DNA of 64,000 nucleotides. It comes from Flavobacteriales bacterium UBA1986. GTDB lineage: Bacteria > Bacteroidota > Bacteroidia > Flavobacteriales_G > Salibacteraceae. The first letter of the stretch is position 1. Each line of letters opens with the position of its first letter. Below, piece after piece: positions 27,713-37,802 of the stretch. Made by a program: the position numbers and the translations under genes. Location: the NCBI GenBank assembly GCA_002336245.1, contig DDDG01000003.1:159464-223463 (forward strand), read 5' to 3'. The notes beneath the pieces were generated by a model that ran no database searches, was not told the DNA's origin, and saw nothing but the letters and a program-made list of their open reading frames with translations.

Positions 27713-28795
27713 CTAGAAATTCAGACACACTCCATATGAGTGCGTTCCTGAAAAAGGATTTGAAAAGCGGTAAGCATAATCGATGCTCACTGTATTATCA
27801 CTTCCTTTTCCCATTGGGAGTTGCACGCTGGCGCCAACAGAAGGCCCAGTGTAAGCCGTTGTTCGAGTTTCGATATCCAAGATTCCATCTTCGTAAAGGT
27901 AACCTGCACGAAGCATGATCATATCGTTGGCCGAATACTCAACCCCAACAGCAATAAGGTCTTTCCCAAAGGAGTTTGAGATAAAGTTACCTGCGATTGT
28001 AAGGCGATGTTCCCAGTTAGCAATACCTGATGCAGAAGAAGAGTCAGAAGCACCTTCCATGAGGTAGATGTCATAACTACCACCAATGCTCAAGGTAGAA
28101 GGCATCTCAAAAGCTTGTCGTCTTTGAGTAAGAGTAAATTCCTTCTCATCCAATTGAACTTTCTCTGTGAAACCACCTCCACCAAAATTCATTTTCGGAC
28201 CTACATTCTTCAATGCAATACCAAACTTCAAATTTTCACGAGGACCAGTCACATAACGAATCCCCATATCGATTGCCATACCAGAAGCTTGCGCGTCGTT
28301 GATGGTCTCAGAAATGGTTTTGATGGTAAACCCACCATGAATCGTATTCGAAAAAGCCCGTGCATAGGACACATTCAGACTAAGGAGTTGTGGGGCAAAT
28401 GTTCCGATACCTCCATCAGGGTTTTCTATTGTCGTACGCTCAATATCGCCAAATCCCATTGAGGTTACAGAGGCCGCCAATACACTTGACTCACCCACTC
28501 TTTGAGCAAGACCAAATGCATTTACACCAATGCCTGATCCACTGAGATAATCAGAATGAGTGAATTGAATCTCGGTCTTATTGATGAAGCTCAAACCTGA
28601 GACATTCAAGAAGACCGACTCCAAGCCCGTTGAAGAAGCCATATTGGCTCCAGCCATTCCATTCGATTTACCCCAAGGATTGATCATCAATTCTTGAGCT
28701 CCTGCTTGTCCAATTCTATCCTTATTCCCAGCAAACGAGCTGAGAGAGAGGACTGCCAGGGAAGCAGTCATTAGAGCGATTTGTATCTGTTTCAT
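27713..28795 (-). CDS. PorV/PorQ-family outer-membrane protein
   Basis: 360 aa. The start is placed at ATG 28793-28795, which gives a clean signal peptide (MKQIQIALMTASLAVLSLSSFAG); the frame is open 13 codons further up. The mature start carries a PorV-type lid region (GAQELMINPWGKSNGMAGAN then LNVSGLSF), followed by barrel strands ending GVCLNF. PorV (LptO) shuttles T9SS cargo to the attachment complex. This copy follows a giant secreted protein and a TonB receptor in one operon, so a dedicated carrier role is inferred rather than housekeeping PorV. Confidence 0.8.
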   Translation of the reverse strand: MKQIQIALMTASLAVLSLSSFAGNKDRIGQAGAQELMINPWGKSNGMAGANMASSTGLESVFLNVSGLSFINKTEIQFTHSDYLSGSGIGVNAFGLAQRVGESSVLAASVTSMGFGDIERTTIENPDGGIGTFAPQLLSLNVSYARAFSNTIHGGFTIKTISETINDAQASGMAIDMGIRYVTGPRENLKFGIALKNVGPKMNFGGGGFTEKVQLDEKEFTLTQRRQAFEMPSTLSIGGSYDIYLMEGASDSSSASGIANWEHRLTIAGNFISNSFGKDLIAVGVEYSANDMIMLRAGYLYEDGILDIETRTTAYTGPSVGASVQLPMGKGSDNTVSIDYAYRFSNPFSGTHSYGVCLNF

Positions 28796-28814
28796 CTTCA
28801 AGGGATATAGATTT

Positions 28815-31800
28815 TTAGAAGTTGTCCAAGTCAATTGGTCTCAATACTCCAAACCATTTGAGTACGCGTGAACCCACTTCAGGAACATCAACATGAATGA
28901 GATATACTCCACTAGCGATTGGGGTTCTAGACTGATTCTTCAAGTCCCAATCGATGGAGGCGGTTGAGGGGTCGTCCTTCTCGTAAGTACGAACCAAAGT
29001 ACCCGCAACATTATAAATCTTGATTGTACAACGGGCAGGAAGGTTTGTAATTCTCACACGCGTATCAATCTTATCGGCCTCATACTCCGAATAACTGTAG
29101 TAAGGATTTGGCACAACATTGATGTAGTCTAGCAACTCGGTCAGCTTGTCGTCAGCAATTTTTTCAGGCGCCAAAGCATCCATGTTAAAGTTGTAAAGCG
29201 GCCGTCCACCATTTACAGATGTCATCAAGACATTTTCCTTGTCTGTAGAGGCTGTAAGGAAACTCGTGCTTTCAGCAATGAAATGAGATCCTCTCGAAAG
29301 GGTTTCACCTTCGTGAATGATAGGTCCTAAGTTCACATAGTACTCTTCACCAACTATCAGTGCATCACCTTCAGATAAGTATTCACCATTACCGCGGTTT
29401 TCGTATTCCTTGGCAACACGAATGTGCATTTTCAATGTTGTTGGGACAAGTCCTTCAGCCATTGTCGTCCAAGGCACCAATGGGTTCGCCAATGGGAACA
29501 TACACCAGCTCGCGGCTCGATATACATCTCGTACTGAGTTTTGAGTGTTCTGTCTCAATTTCTCTACGATGAACTCACCCGCATCGTATGCAGGCATACG
29601 AGTTCCTGGGTTGTTGTACTCGAGTGGGAAGGCATTTCTATCCTCTTCAACATCATTGTTTCTGAAGACATATACGAAGTGCTTACCACCTCCACGGAAA
29701 TCACGTGCTGGACCTTCTGTTATCGAACTTGAGGGATTGAAAACCATATCGCGCCCTTTGTCTTTAACGAAGTAGGAATCCTCACCAAAAGCCATGTTGA
29801 GTCTTTCACCCGTTTCGGTGTTGATGGCATATCCAGGGAACCAACTCATTCCTCTCCCAGAAATATAATTAGGCGAATTTGGATCGTCGCTTTCAGTGGA
29901 ATCCGTTGCAGAAACACCGTTTTTGTCTAATGAATAAGCTTCACGAAGACGACCTTTTTCAGCATTTCCTTGCGATTCACCAACAGTATCACGCATCTCA
30001 AGAACAGGAACACGAGTCCATTTGTCTTTGTCTGGCGTAAGTACGATGTCTACTGAGTGCAATAAATTCATCACGCTGGTATCTCCAGGGTGTAAATTGC
30101 CAAGAAGGCGGAAGAAGTACCCATGACCTGGCAATTCCGGCATAGGTCCGTGTCCCGTTGATTGTGCCGTCAGGAAGAACGGAGCTACAATACCTTCAAT
30201 AACATTCTCATATACTTCATTTTGATCGTAGAAATATGTGCGGTCATCACCAGTAAATGGATCTTGCCATGTCTCTCTGTAATCATCATACTCAGGCAAG
30301 TTCGGATCTTCGGAAGTCCCCGCAAGAACCCAGTTTTGAGCATCTTGTGTCTCACCATCTGGAACACCAATTAAGAATTGTTTTGTGAGATCTTCATACT
30401 CAAAATCAGCTGAAATAAAACCATTGTTCACCGAACCAACACGTCCTGGGCTCAAAGCCTGACCAATGGTCACAGAAATACCCAACTCAGGAATGAGGTG
30501 TTCGGTTTCAACTTGAATGTCACTGGCCACAGTAAAGGTGTCTATACCCTCTCCGTAAATCTCCCAGTAAGCATCGGTCAAATCACCAATGGTTGCCGTA
30601 TCTCTAAATGCAAGACTGAAGTCCCCAGCTTTGACATTCAAAGGATCGATTACCTTGATATCAACTGGTCCTCGGCCTGATTCATACTTAAGAGAGTCAA
30701 CCAAATCTCCATTGGCATTCAAGATGGCCTGAATGCTTTCTTCTTTTAAGTCTAAAGAACGTCCACCGTTTCCAGTTCCTTCAATACGAATGATTTCAAC
30801 ACCGTCACCGTACTGAGAGTTCAGCAACACACCACCGTCCTCAAAACGAGTATCGTGTGGGATGACTTGAACCGAACGAACGGCTCCTGTAGCTCCTTTT
30901 CTACTTCCTAAGAAAGGCTCATTTTGAGAGTCGTCGGAAAGAGGATTGAAAGGAACATAATTGTTGTAAGCATAAGCTACTGCAATGAAGTAGTATGACT
31001 TATGATTTACAAGGCGGTTATCGCCTTCTGCAAACTGATCGCTGATCACTCTAAACGAATGACGAATACCTTCATTGGCGCCTTTCACCATGATTTCTGG
31101 AATGGTAGAACCAATTTCTTCATCGAAGGTGAAGTTCACAATCTGATCAACAGTATCCTTTACGTCAACTTGAGCAATCAAACGTGCTTTCTCAATGTCG
31201 CCTAAATCTGAAGCTGAAACAGTATTATCCGAAACCTGGTAAATCTGATAGCCTTGGAATCGATAAGCTTGATATTCAAATTGCTCTTCCGGAGTAATCG
31301 GACGACCATTGATTGAATCTGGAGGAATGATTGAAGGATCTACCTCAGCATATTGTTCGTTAAAGTTGTTAGAAATCGACTTGTTATCGATGTAGAGAAC
31401 AATCTCTCTATCGAGCTCTTGCGCTGTCAAGTCTGGTGCGTCAGGACCGTTCAATACCCGGAAACAGTTGTCGAAAAGTGCCTGAGTTTTATCATCTGCC
31501 TTGCGAACAGCATCTACAGAAGCTTCGGCATTGCCAGATTTAGCTCGTGCCCAAACTACACCGAAGGTGATGTTGTTCACTGCACCTGGTTCTAAAACAA
31601 ATGGCCCTGCTGATTGCATAAATCTACGGTCGAAAGGCTGGTTACCAGCAGTAACTTCCGTCCAGCTTGGTTGAACCAAACCACCTGTTCCCCAACCAAT
31701 AACATCTGTCTCACCAGGGAACATATAATCTGCTTCGAAAAATGGGGGCGCAGTAGAAGCGTTGTGTCCGGTTCCACCATAAATCATGTGTGAACCATCT

Positions 31801-33125
31801 CTCCAAATGGAACGCAAGAAGTTGTAATACTCAACTCCCGTATTGGGATCACCTCGAACCGATTGGTCGTTGTTGTGATAAAGGAAACGTGTCATTCCAA
31901 AACGCTCGTTGTCAACAATTCCATCACCATAACCGACTCCAAGACCTTTATAGGGTATACCACCATCACTCTTCACAAGATCGTAGGCAAGAATTTCAGA
32001 ATTGGTCGCTGGACCTGGGTTATCGATGCCATCGTTGTCTTGGAATGGACCTTGGAAAAAGTCAACTCCAATGGCCGGAGGCAAGTCACCATAACCAGTG
32101 GCTCCATTACAATCCTCATCGAACTCATCCCCGTTGTAAGCATAGCCCAAACCACGCTGAACATCGCAGCCTACATAATCATCTTGAGAACAACCCAAAT
32201 CAGCATCAACCCAAACTCCGAAATAAGTATCTGTCAAACTGAAGCTCGATCGGTTTACCAACTCGTAATTGTAGAAGGTCATACTATTGACCTCGTCGTT
32301 GGTAGCAAAAGAAAAGGCCTGGGCTCGAATTTCCATTCCAATAGCCTGAGCTCCCGATTCAGTGTGCACATTTCCTTTGTCATTGAAAACCCACCACAGG
32401 TTTTGGTCCCCATAGATGTTTACGATTCGCTCTCTACAATCCACTTCACCTTTGAGGTCATAACCAGGATAGTCACCATCGAAGGGGTTGTAAACTCCAT
32501 CGCCATTTCGGTCGTTGAATGGAGCTAAATAGAAATCCTCATTGTAAGGCTCATAATTCCTTCCATGTGCTGGCCATTCCAATACACTTCTTGGAATCAC
32601 ATAATCCGGAAAGTCTTCTGATTGCTTCTCCGTTCCGTTGGATTCATCATCCAAACCTGCTTCTACCCAACCTACAAATTCAGCTACTTCAGAACGTGTC
32701 GTGACGTAATGATCATCGTATTCAGCACAAGTAGTTGCGTCGATTTCCGAGGTGGTCGTACTCAAAGGCCCTGTCCAAAAGTCGGTTCCACCACTTCTGA
32801 AGCGCACAGCTGCAACTTTCAATTGTCCGGAAACATCCTTTCCACCCAACCACAGTGAACCAGCGAATAGGGAGGTGCGGCCAGAGTTCTTAGGCACTTC
32901 ATATTGGGCATTTTGAAAATCCCACCACAAGTCACCACCGGTTTGAATCAAGGCGCGAACATTATTGATGTTCAATTCAGTAGCCGAAGATGCTGGCGCG
33001 CAACCAGCAGCTAAAGAAGTCGCGTTGGTTTTCTTCTTTTTCCCTTCACGAAAGGCTTCTGCTTGCAGGGTGCTCACACTCATAATGAGAAGAGCGGCGA
33101 TTGTCCATTTCATATTAATTCTCAT
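28815..33125 (-). CDS. Giant secreted protein with FlgD/T9SS-like C-terminal domain
   Basis: 1436 aa. A signal peptide (ATG 33125 or 33113; MKWTIAALLIMSVSTLQAEA) is followed by a conserved opening domain (NNVRALIQTGGDLWWDFQNA, then SLFAGSLWLGGKDVSGQLK and FWTGPLSTTT) common in large exported Bacteroidota proteins. The rest is mainly beta. The C-terminal 90 residues (NVVPNPYYSYSEY ... VRITNLPARCTIKIYNVAGT ... SGVYLIHVDV) resemble a FlgD-like/T9SS type A tail, though the end VLRPIDLDNF is unusual. No enzyme motif was recognised. It lies 10 nt after the TonB receptor and 19 nt before the PorV-like gene. Confidence 0.8.
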   Translation of the reverse strand: MRINMKWTIAALLIMSVSTLQAEAFREGKKKKTNATSLAAGCAPASSATELNINNVRALIQTGGDLWWDFQNAQYEVPKNSGRTSLFAGSLWLGGKDVSGQLKVAAVRFRSGGTDFWTGPLSTTTSEIDATTCAEYDDHYVTTRSEVAEFVGWVEAGLDDESNGTEKQSEDFPDYVIPRSVLEWPAHGRNYEPYNEDFYLAPFNDRNGDGVYNPFDGDYPGYDLKGEVDCRERIVNIYGDQNLWWVFNDKGNVHTESGAQAIGMEIRAQAFSFATNDEVNSMTFYNYELVNRSSFSLTDTYFGVWVDADLGCSQDDYVGCDVQRGLGYAYNGDEFDEDCNGATGYGDLPPAIGVDFFQGPFQDNDGIDNPGPATNSEILAYDLVKSDGGIPYKGLGVGYGDGIVDNERFGMTRFLYHNNDQSVRGDPNTGVEYYNFLRSIWRDGSHMIYGGTGHNASTAPPFFEADYMFPGETDVIGWGTGGLVQPSWTEVTAGNQPFDRRFMQSAGPFVLEPGAVNNITFGVVWARAKSGNAEASVDAVRKADDKTQALFDNCFRVLNGPDAPDLTAQELDREIVLYIDNKSISNNFNEQYAEVDPSIIPPDSINGRPITPEEQFEYQAYRFQGYQIYQVSDNTVSASDLGDIEKARLIAQVDVKDTVDQIVNFTFDEEIGSTIPEIMVKGANEGIRHSFRVISDQFAEGDNRLVNHKSYYFIAVAYAYNNYVPFNPLSDDSQNEPFLGSRKGATGAVRSVQVIPHDTRFEDGGVLLNSQYGDGVEIIRIEGTGNGGRSLDLKEESIQAILNANGDLVDSLKYESGRGPVDIKVIDPLNVKAGDFSLAFRDTATIGDLTDAYWEIYGEGIDTFTVASDIQVETEHLIPELGISVTIGQALSPGRVGSVNNGFISADFEYEDLTKQFLIGVPDGETQDAQNWVLAGTSEDPNLPEYDDYRETWQDPFTGDDRTYFYDQNEVYENVIEGIVAPFFLTAQSTGHGPMPELPGHGYFFRLLGNLHPGDTSVMNLLHSVDIVLTPDKDKWTRVPVLEMRDTVGESQGNAEKGRLREAYSLDKNGVSATDSTESDDPNSPNYISGRGMSWFPGYAINTETGERLNMAFGEDSYFVKDKGRDMVFNPSSSITEGPARDFRGGGKHFVYVFRNNDVEEDRNAFPLEYNNPGTRMPAYDAGEFIVEKLRQNTQNSVRDVYRAASWCMFPLANPLVPWTTMAEGLVPTTLKMHIRVAKEYENRGNGEYLSEGDALIVGEEYYVNLGPIIHEGETLSRGSHFIAESTSFLTASTDKENVLMTSVNGGRPLYNFNMDALAPEKIADDKLTELLDYINVVPNPYYSYSEYEADKIDTRVRITNLPARCTIKIYNVAGTLVRTYEKDDPSTASIDWDLKNQSRTPIASGVYLIHVDVPEVGSRVLKWFGVLRPIDLDNF

Positions 33126-33135
33126 ATCCTATTTC

Positions 33136-36100
33136 TTAAAAGTTCAACATCAAACCAAGTCGGGTTTGTCGGGGCAAGTTGAAACTGAATGGGTTGGCAA
33201 TCTTAAGAGTATACAGCTCACGGAACGACTGCTCAGAATTCTGAGATGCAATGTCGTTCTGGAATCGAGCATCAGCTAAGTAACCATCATCGGTTGGATT
33301 ACCAGTTGCTCTGTACACGCCTACGATATTTTTATTGTTCAACAAATTGAGTACTTGAAAGTAGACTGTAAAATTAACGCTACGTGCGTCGCGTGACTCT
33401 CCAAGCTTGCGAGTGAAGCTCTTATCTATTCGAAGGTCAGTTCTGAATGACCAAGGGAGTCTTTGACCGTTAATCGTTCCTTCCAAGAAGGCCGATCCTC
33501 CACCGGAAATCAATCCATTTCCAGTAATTGCAGCTTGACCAGAGTATGGAGTCCCAGAGCCAGCGTTGAAGGTGAAGTTAGCTCCAGCGTTTGATAGAAT
33601 CTGACGCTCTTTTCCAAAGACCTTCATAACAGGTCCAGTATAGCTCGAACCAGAACGGTATCTGTAGTCGAAGTTACCTGTAATGGTGTGGCGTTGATCT
33701 AGGCTAAGTGGATTCGTTACACGCAGGTTGTCTTTACCAGCATTGATAAGCGAAAGTGCCGTTTGCGTGTTTGAACCAGTTCCTTCAGCAAATTGCAATG
33801 TATATGAAGCACGCAGTTGAATGTTACCTGTTCTGCGCAAATCATAAGTAACTGTGAATCCTTTTACAGTACCAAAATCGAGGTTGTCGTAAGTACGATA
33901 CTGACGTGGGAATGCTTCGGTTTGGTTTTTCAACTGCACTTGGTCCCGAATCTCACGATAGAAAGCAGCGAACTTAATCGAAGATGATTTCGTCAAAACC
34001 TGTTGGAATCCAGCTTCATAATCGATGGTTCTTTCAGCGCCCAAATTCGGGTTGTTCTTAACTCCGGTGTTGCTCTGAAGAAAAAGGTAATCTGTAGGAT
34101 TCAATCGGTTTACGGAACCCGTATTCGGCATACGCGTTAAGATGTCGTAGTGAGCCGTGAAAATGGCTTCCTCGGAAATTGGGAAAGAGAAAGCTATACG
34201 TGGCATTGGAATGGTAATCGGTTTGAAATCTTCAAAAGACTCAGAGTTCAAATCTGTTGTACTCGTACGATCTGGATCAACCAAAAGTGGTGCGATCCCA
34301 GAGGCTGTAGCTAAAGTGGAAGGGTCGGTAATCTCTGATCCTTCATCGTTGTACCATGTGTCGCCATTTCGGTAACCTCGAATTGTTGTCGGGTTGCGAA
34401 TGTCATCAACGTATACAACGTAGTCATCTCCAATGGTTGCAGGATGCTGACCATCAGCCAATGAAAGAGCGTCAGATTCGCCCGCCTTAATGGTAGGGAA
34501 CAACACATAAGGATCTTTCAATACCTTCTGGTTTGCATCGTATCTGTCAACACGAAGTCCGACGTTGAAGATCAAATCTTCAAAGGCAAATTTATCTTGG
34601 ATGTAACCTGCCATATATATAGGACGGAATGCATCGATTGGACGAGTGAAGTTGCCGAACTGATCTTGTTGGGTAAAGAAATCATCGAATGTTGGTGAGC
34701 CAGCCACGTAGTTTCCATGATGATCATAACCGAAGTACCCAACAGCAGAACTACCGTTGTTCAATAATTCATCTGCTGAGAAATAATCCAACTTCAAGTC
34801 GTCTGGACTAATTCCATCAAAATCGATGAAGTCTGTACCGTTCGGATCGAGATTCAATTGATTTCTCAAGTTATAATCGAAGAAGAACTGAGCATCAGAA
34901 CCGCTGTACTCTCCTGGTGCAGCATTCAATCTTGGGTAAGTTACACGAGGACCTTGACGGCCAGACTCATCTTCGAAGAAGTCAAAGACTGGTTGCGACT
35001 TATCCAAACCTTCGATGTGGTTGTTCGTGTACAAACGACCAAGAGCCCACAGAGAGTTGGTACCCCCGTTAGGACTAACAGAAAAACTCCTGTTGACTCG
35101 TTGTTCATATTCAATACCTAAGGAAATGGCGTGGTCGCCAATATCCGCAGAACCGCTGGCGGTAAATCGGAACTGACGCTCATTTCTTTGGGAGAAACGG
35201 TTGTAACGTAATGCAGGGCTTCTCCAAAGGTTACTTAAGGCCAAAGGTTCATCACCATTTCTCAAGCCACCGAAAGTGCTCATGGCTAAGAGGTCGCGTA
35301 AGGCGTCGTTCGGAACATCTGTGGTCGGATCGTCTGCCAATTGAGAGTTGAACAAAGGCGCTCCGTTTTCATCATAACCCTCCCAACCGAATAGGTTGTA
35401 GTAGGTTTGAGTATACATCGAAGCTTCAGGGTTGGCGCCATTGGGGGTGAAACCAATAAGTGTATCGAGGAATGTTTCGTGCACGTAAGCCAACTGGCCA
35501 GTGATCGAATCTCTGGAAAGGTTGTCGGAGTAATCGATGGTTTGAAAACGCTTAAACTCACCTACATAACCATAGCGGAAAAAGTCGTCTTTGTGCGTTT
35601 GATCCTGAACGATTTCAGTCAACTGAGTGAAGTCTGCCTGAATCTGATAGTACATGTTCTTCAGACGACGTGAAGACTTGTTTTCCTGCTTCTGATTTTC
35701 TGATCCAAAGCGCTGAACAAATTTCCCGTATACACGGTAAGTGGACTGCGTTCGGCCACCGTTGTTGTTCCAGTTGAAGAGTTGATTTGTTCTTTCAGTT
35801 CGCCCAGACCCAGGACCGTTAGGCAAACTTGCATCGTTCAAATTAAAGGTTCCACCAAAAATTAGATCGGATTGAAGTCCTGTGTTAAGAACGACCTTTC
35901 CAAAGATGTTCATCGTTCTGCTTGCCGCATTCGGACGAGCATCAACATTTTCAAAATCAGGCAATCGCAAGAAATCTGCATTTGGAATGGCATTCGCACC
36001 AGTAGTGCTCAAACGGAGCGGGTTTAGAGTAATGTCTCTAAGAACCTCATCCTTCGCTTTCCAATAGCCAATGTGAGAAGGACGACTTTCTATAGTGCTG

Positions 36101-36972
36101 CTCACGTTTCCAGAGAGGAAAAAGCTGATGACTGGTTGAAGGGAATCTTTCTTGGTAAACAACAATGGTCCAGTAAGGCTGAACTCCAATTGATTGAAAC
36201 CATAAGGATCCAGACCGTAAACTTGGTCACCGATTTTGGCTCCAGAACCAAAGTACTCGAATCCACCTGAGTATTTTCTTCCTGGGTTACGCGTTGTTTG
36301 ACTAACAATTCCCCCTGTTGCATCCCCATACTGTGCAGGGATACCTCCGGTGATAACATCTACTTGTTGAACCGCAGATTGAGGAAGCGAACCACCTCCA
36401 CGAACTTTCACACCATCGATGTACACAAAGTTGGCATCCGGACGACCTCCTCTAAAACTCTGATCTCCAGAACCGTCGTCTGTGGAAACAACACCAGCGG
36501 CCAGCGCGGCGATTCCTGTTACGGAACGACTCGCCATAGCTTTGAAGTCATCTCCCGTCATGGAAGTACCAGAAGGTCCACCATCTTTATCGATGAGTGG
36601 AACCGTGTATTCAATTACTTCAAAGGTTACAAGCTGCTCAATAGAGCTACCCATAGAAATATCCTTGAAAGTGATTTTATCGGATTTCACCAAAACGCCA
36701 GTTACCATCACGGGTTTGTAGCCGACGTACATGACCTTAATATCGTAAACACCAGGTCCAATTGGCTTGACGAAGTAAACTCCATCAAAATCGGTTGACC
36801 CTCCTGTGACGGTCAGACCGTTTTGTTCGATCACCACGTTTACAAATGGCAGGGTTTCCTTGGTCTCGGCATCAATGATTTTTCCTTTGATTCCACCCGA
36901 CCCTAGCTGTGCATTTGCAGCTGACCCAATGAGAAACATGGATGCTAGAAAAGCTAAGAGTTTAATCTTCAT
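33136..36972 (-). CDS. Large TonB-dependent receptor, first gene of a three-gene operon
   Basis: 1278 aa. The signal peptide ends at ANAQ. A CarboxypepD_reg-like domain covers about 25-110 (GGIKGKIIDAETKETLPFVN), the plug domain about 130-235 (IAALAAGVVSTDDGSGDQSF, PDANFVYIDGVKVRGG, GGIPAQYGDATGG), and a very large barrel ends RLGLMLNF. It is longer than most receptors because of extended loops. Its substrate is unknown. It heads an operon with the 1436-aa secreted protein and the PorV-like barrel, which suggests that surface capture and uptake work together. Confidence 0.92.
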   Translation of the reverse strand: MKIKLLAFLASMFLIGSAANAQLGSGGIKGKIIDAETKETLPFVNVVIEQNGLTVTGGSTDFDGVYFVKPIGPGVYDIKVMYVGYKPVMVTGVLVKSDKITFKDISMGSSIEQLVTFEVIEYTVPLIDKDGGPSGTSMTGDDFKAMASRSVTGIAALAAGVVSTDDGSGDQSFRGGRPDANFVYIDGVKVRGGGSLPQSAVQQVDVITGGIPAQYGDATGGIVSQTTRNPGRKYSGGFEYFGSGAKIGDQVYGLDPYGFNQLEFSLTGPLLFTKKDSLQPVISFFLSGNVSSTIESRPSHIGYWKAKDEVLRDITLNPLRLSTTGANAIPNADFLRLPDFENVDARPNAASRTMNIFGKVVLNTGLQSDLIFGGTFNLNDASLPNGPGSGRTERTNQLFNWNNNGGRTQSTYRVYGKFVQRFGSENQKQENKSSRRLKNMYYQIQADFTQLTEIVQDQTHKDDFFRYGYVGEFKRFQTIDYSDNLSRDSITGQLAYVHETFLDTLIGFTPNGANPEASMYTQTYYNLFGWEGYDENGAPLFNSQLADDPTTDVPNDALRDLLAMSTFGGLRNGDEPLALSNLWRSPALRYNRFSQRNERQFRFTASGSADIGDHAISLGIEYEQRVNRSFSVSPNGGTNSLWALGRLYTNNHIEGLDKSQPVFDFFEDESGRQGPRVTYPRLNAAPGEYSGSDAQFFFDYNLRNQLNLDPNGTDFIDFDGISPDDLKLDYFSADELLNNGSSAVGYFGYDHHGNYVAGSPTFDDFFTQQDQFGNFTRPIDAFRPIYMAGYIQDKFAFEDLIFNVGLRVDRYDANQKVLKDPYVLFPTIKAGESDALSLADGQHPATIGDDYVVYVDDIRNPTTIRGYRNGDTWYNDEGSEITDPSTLATASGIAPLLVDPDRTSTTDLNSESFEDFKPITIPMPRIAFSFPISEEAIFTAHYDILTRMPNTGSVNRLNPTDYLFLQSNTGVKNNPNLGAERTIDYEAGFQQVLTKSSSIKFAAFYREIRDQVQLKNQTEAFPRQYRTYDNLDFGTVKGFTVTYDLRRTGNIQLRASYTLQFAEGTGSNTQTALSLINAGKDNLRVTNPLSLDQRHTITGNFDYRYRSGSSYTGPVMKVFGKERQILSNAGANFTFNAGSGTPYSGQAAITGNGLISGGGSAFLEGTINGQRLPWSFRTDLRIDKSFTRKLGESRDARSVNFTVYFQVLNLLNNKNIVGVYRATGNPTDDGYLADARFQNDIASQNSEQSFRELYTLKIANPFSFNLPRQTRLGLMLNF

Positions 36973-37045
36973 ACTATTCAGTTTTAGCGAAATGTCACCC
37001 CCCGTGGGATGAAGGCCGTAAAAATAGGAAAACGGACCACTTATC

Positions 37046-37053
37046 CAAACATA
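37046..37053 (-). promoter_or_regulatory. -7 promoter box TATGTTTG
   Basis: Consensus box on the minus strand, about 75 nt upstream of the 1278-aa receptor start, giving a leader of roughly 65 nt. Confidence 0.5.
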
Positions 37054-37068
37054 TTGACGGTCGTCCTT

Positions 37069-37491
37069 TTACCATTCCGGTCTTTTCAAGATGGTCTCAT
37101 AAATGATTGCATCTCGTAAGTTAAATTGTTGGACAGGCTTCTTCTTCCTTACCATGTTGAAAATCAACTCACGACGGGGATTCTTGGTTTCATCTTTAAC
37201 TAATTTACGACTAGCTTCTTCGGCCTCTTGTTGAAGCATCGCTGAGCGACTGAGCGGCGAACTTTTAGTGGTAAATCGAGCTGTTTCTTTCTGAATGGTA
37301 GGCTCAATAATCGGCTGAAGTCGTAATTCGGGCTCTCCTTTTGCCGCAAGAGTCTCTTGATATTGGGCGTATTTTTCTGCTGGAGATAATTCTTTTGGTT
37401 TGGATTGACCCGCTTTTTTTCGCTTGCGCAGAAAGCTGTAAATTATGCTACCGGCAATGAAACCAAAATAAAGCAAGTCATCTAAATCCAT
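37069..37491 (-). CDS. Membrane-anchored hypothetical protein
   Basis: 140 aa. One N-terminal helix (LLYFGFIAGSIIYSFL) is followed by a basic stretch (RKRKKAGQSKPK) and a charged, probably coiled, cytosolic tail ending KRPEW. No domain is recognised. It starts 2 nt after the stop of the small basic protein gene upstream, so the two form an operon. Confidence 0.7.
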   Translation of the reverse strand: MDLDDLLYFGFIAGSIIYSFLRKRKKAGQSKPKELSPAEKYAQYQETLAAKGEPELRLQPIIEPTIQKETARFTTKSSPLSRSAMLQQEAEEASRKLVKDETKNPRRELIFNMVRKKKPVQQFNLRDAIIYETILKRPEW

Positions 37492-37493
37492 TA

Positions 37494-37793
37494 CTATTTT
37501 TTAGTGGCGTTTTTGTACCAACGACTCAAGAAAAATTCTCGGCGATTGTTGTTGTGTCTTTTAGAACGTTTAGCACTTGCCTTCATTCTTTTTTTTGTCG
37601 CCTTCGACTGATGCTTTGAGTGCAAGTTCACCGAATACTCCCCAAAACGTGCATCCTCGGACTTTTGCTCATCTCGTTTTTGAGCCTCTGTCTTTGTTCT
37701 CTTACGAACCTGCTTGGGCTCTTTTTGACCTAGTGCAGGAATTGTAAAAACGCATACCAGTACGAGGATGAAAGCAAGTATCCTTTTTGTCAT
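37494..37793 (-). CDS. Small exported Lys/Arg-rich protein
   Basis: 99 aa with a clear signal peptide (MTKRILAFILVLVCVFTIPALGQ). The mature 76 residues are very basic (many K and R, e.g. HQSKATKKRMKASAKRSKRH), with few hydrophobics. No family is recognised; nucleic-acid or anionic-polymer binding is only a guess from charge. It is divergent from the Rieske-like lipoprotein, with 9 nt between the starts. Confidence 0.65.
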   Translation of the reverse strand: MTKRILAFILVLVCVFTIPALGQKEPKQVRKRTKTEAQKRDEQKSEDARFGEYSVNLHSKHQSKATKKRMKASAKRSKRHNNNRREFFLSRWYKNATKK

Positions 37794-37802
37794 CTTTGTG
37801 GA

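Noticed and set aside
31863..32528. 221-aa plus-strand open frame
   Set aside because: Fully antisense to the 1436-aa secreted protein, which has a signal peptide and conserved motifs; no recognisable domain in the antisense frame.
36298..36798. 166-aa plus-strand open frame
   Set aside because: Antisense to the plug region of the 1278-aa TonB receptor.
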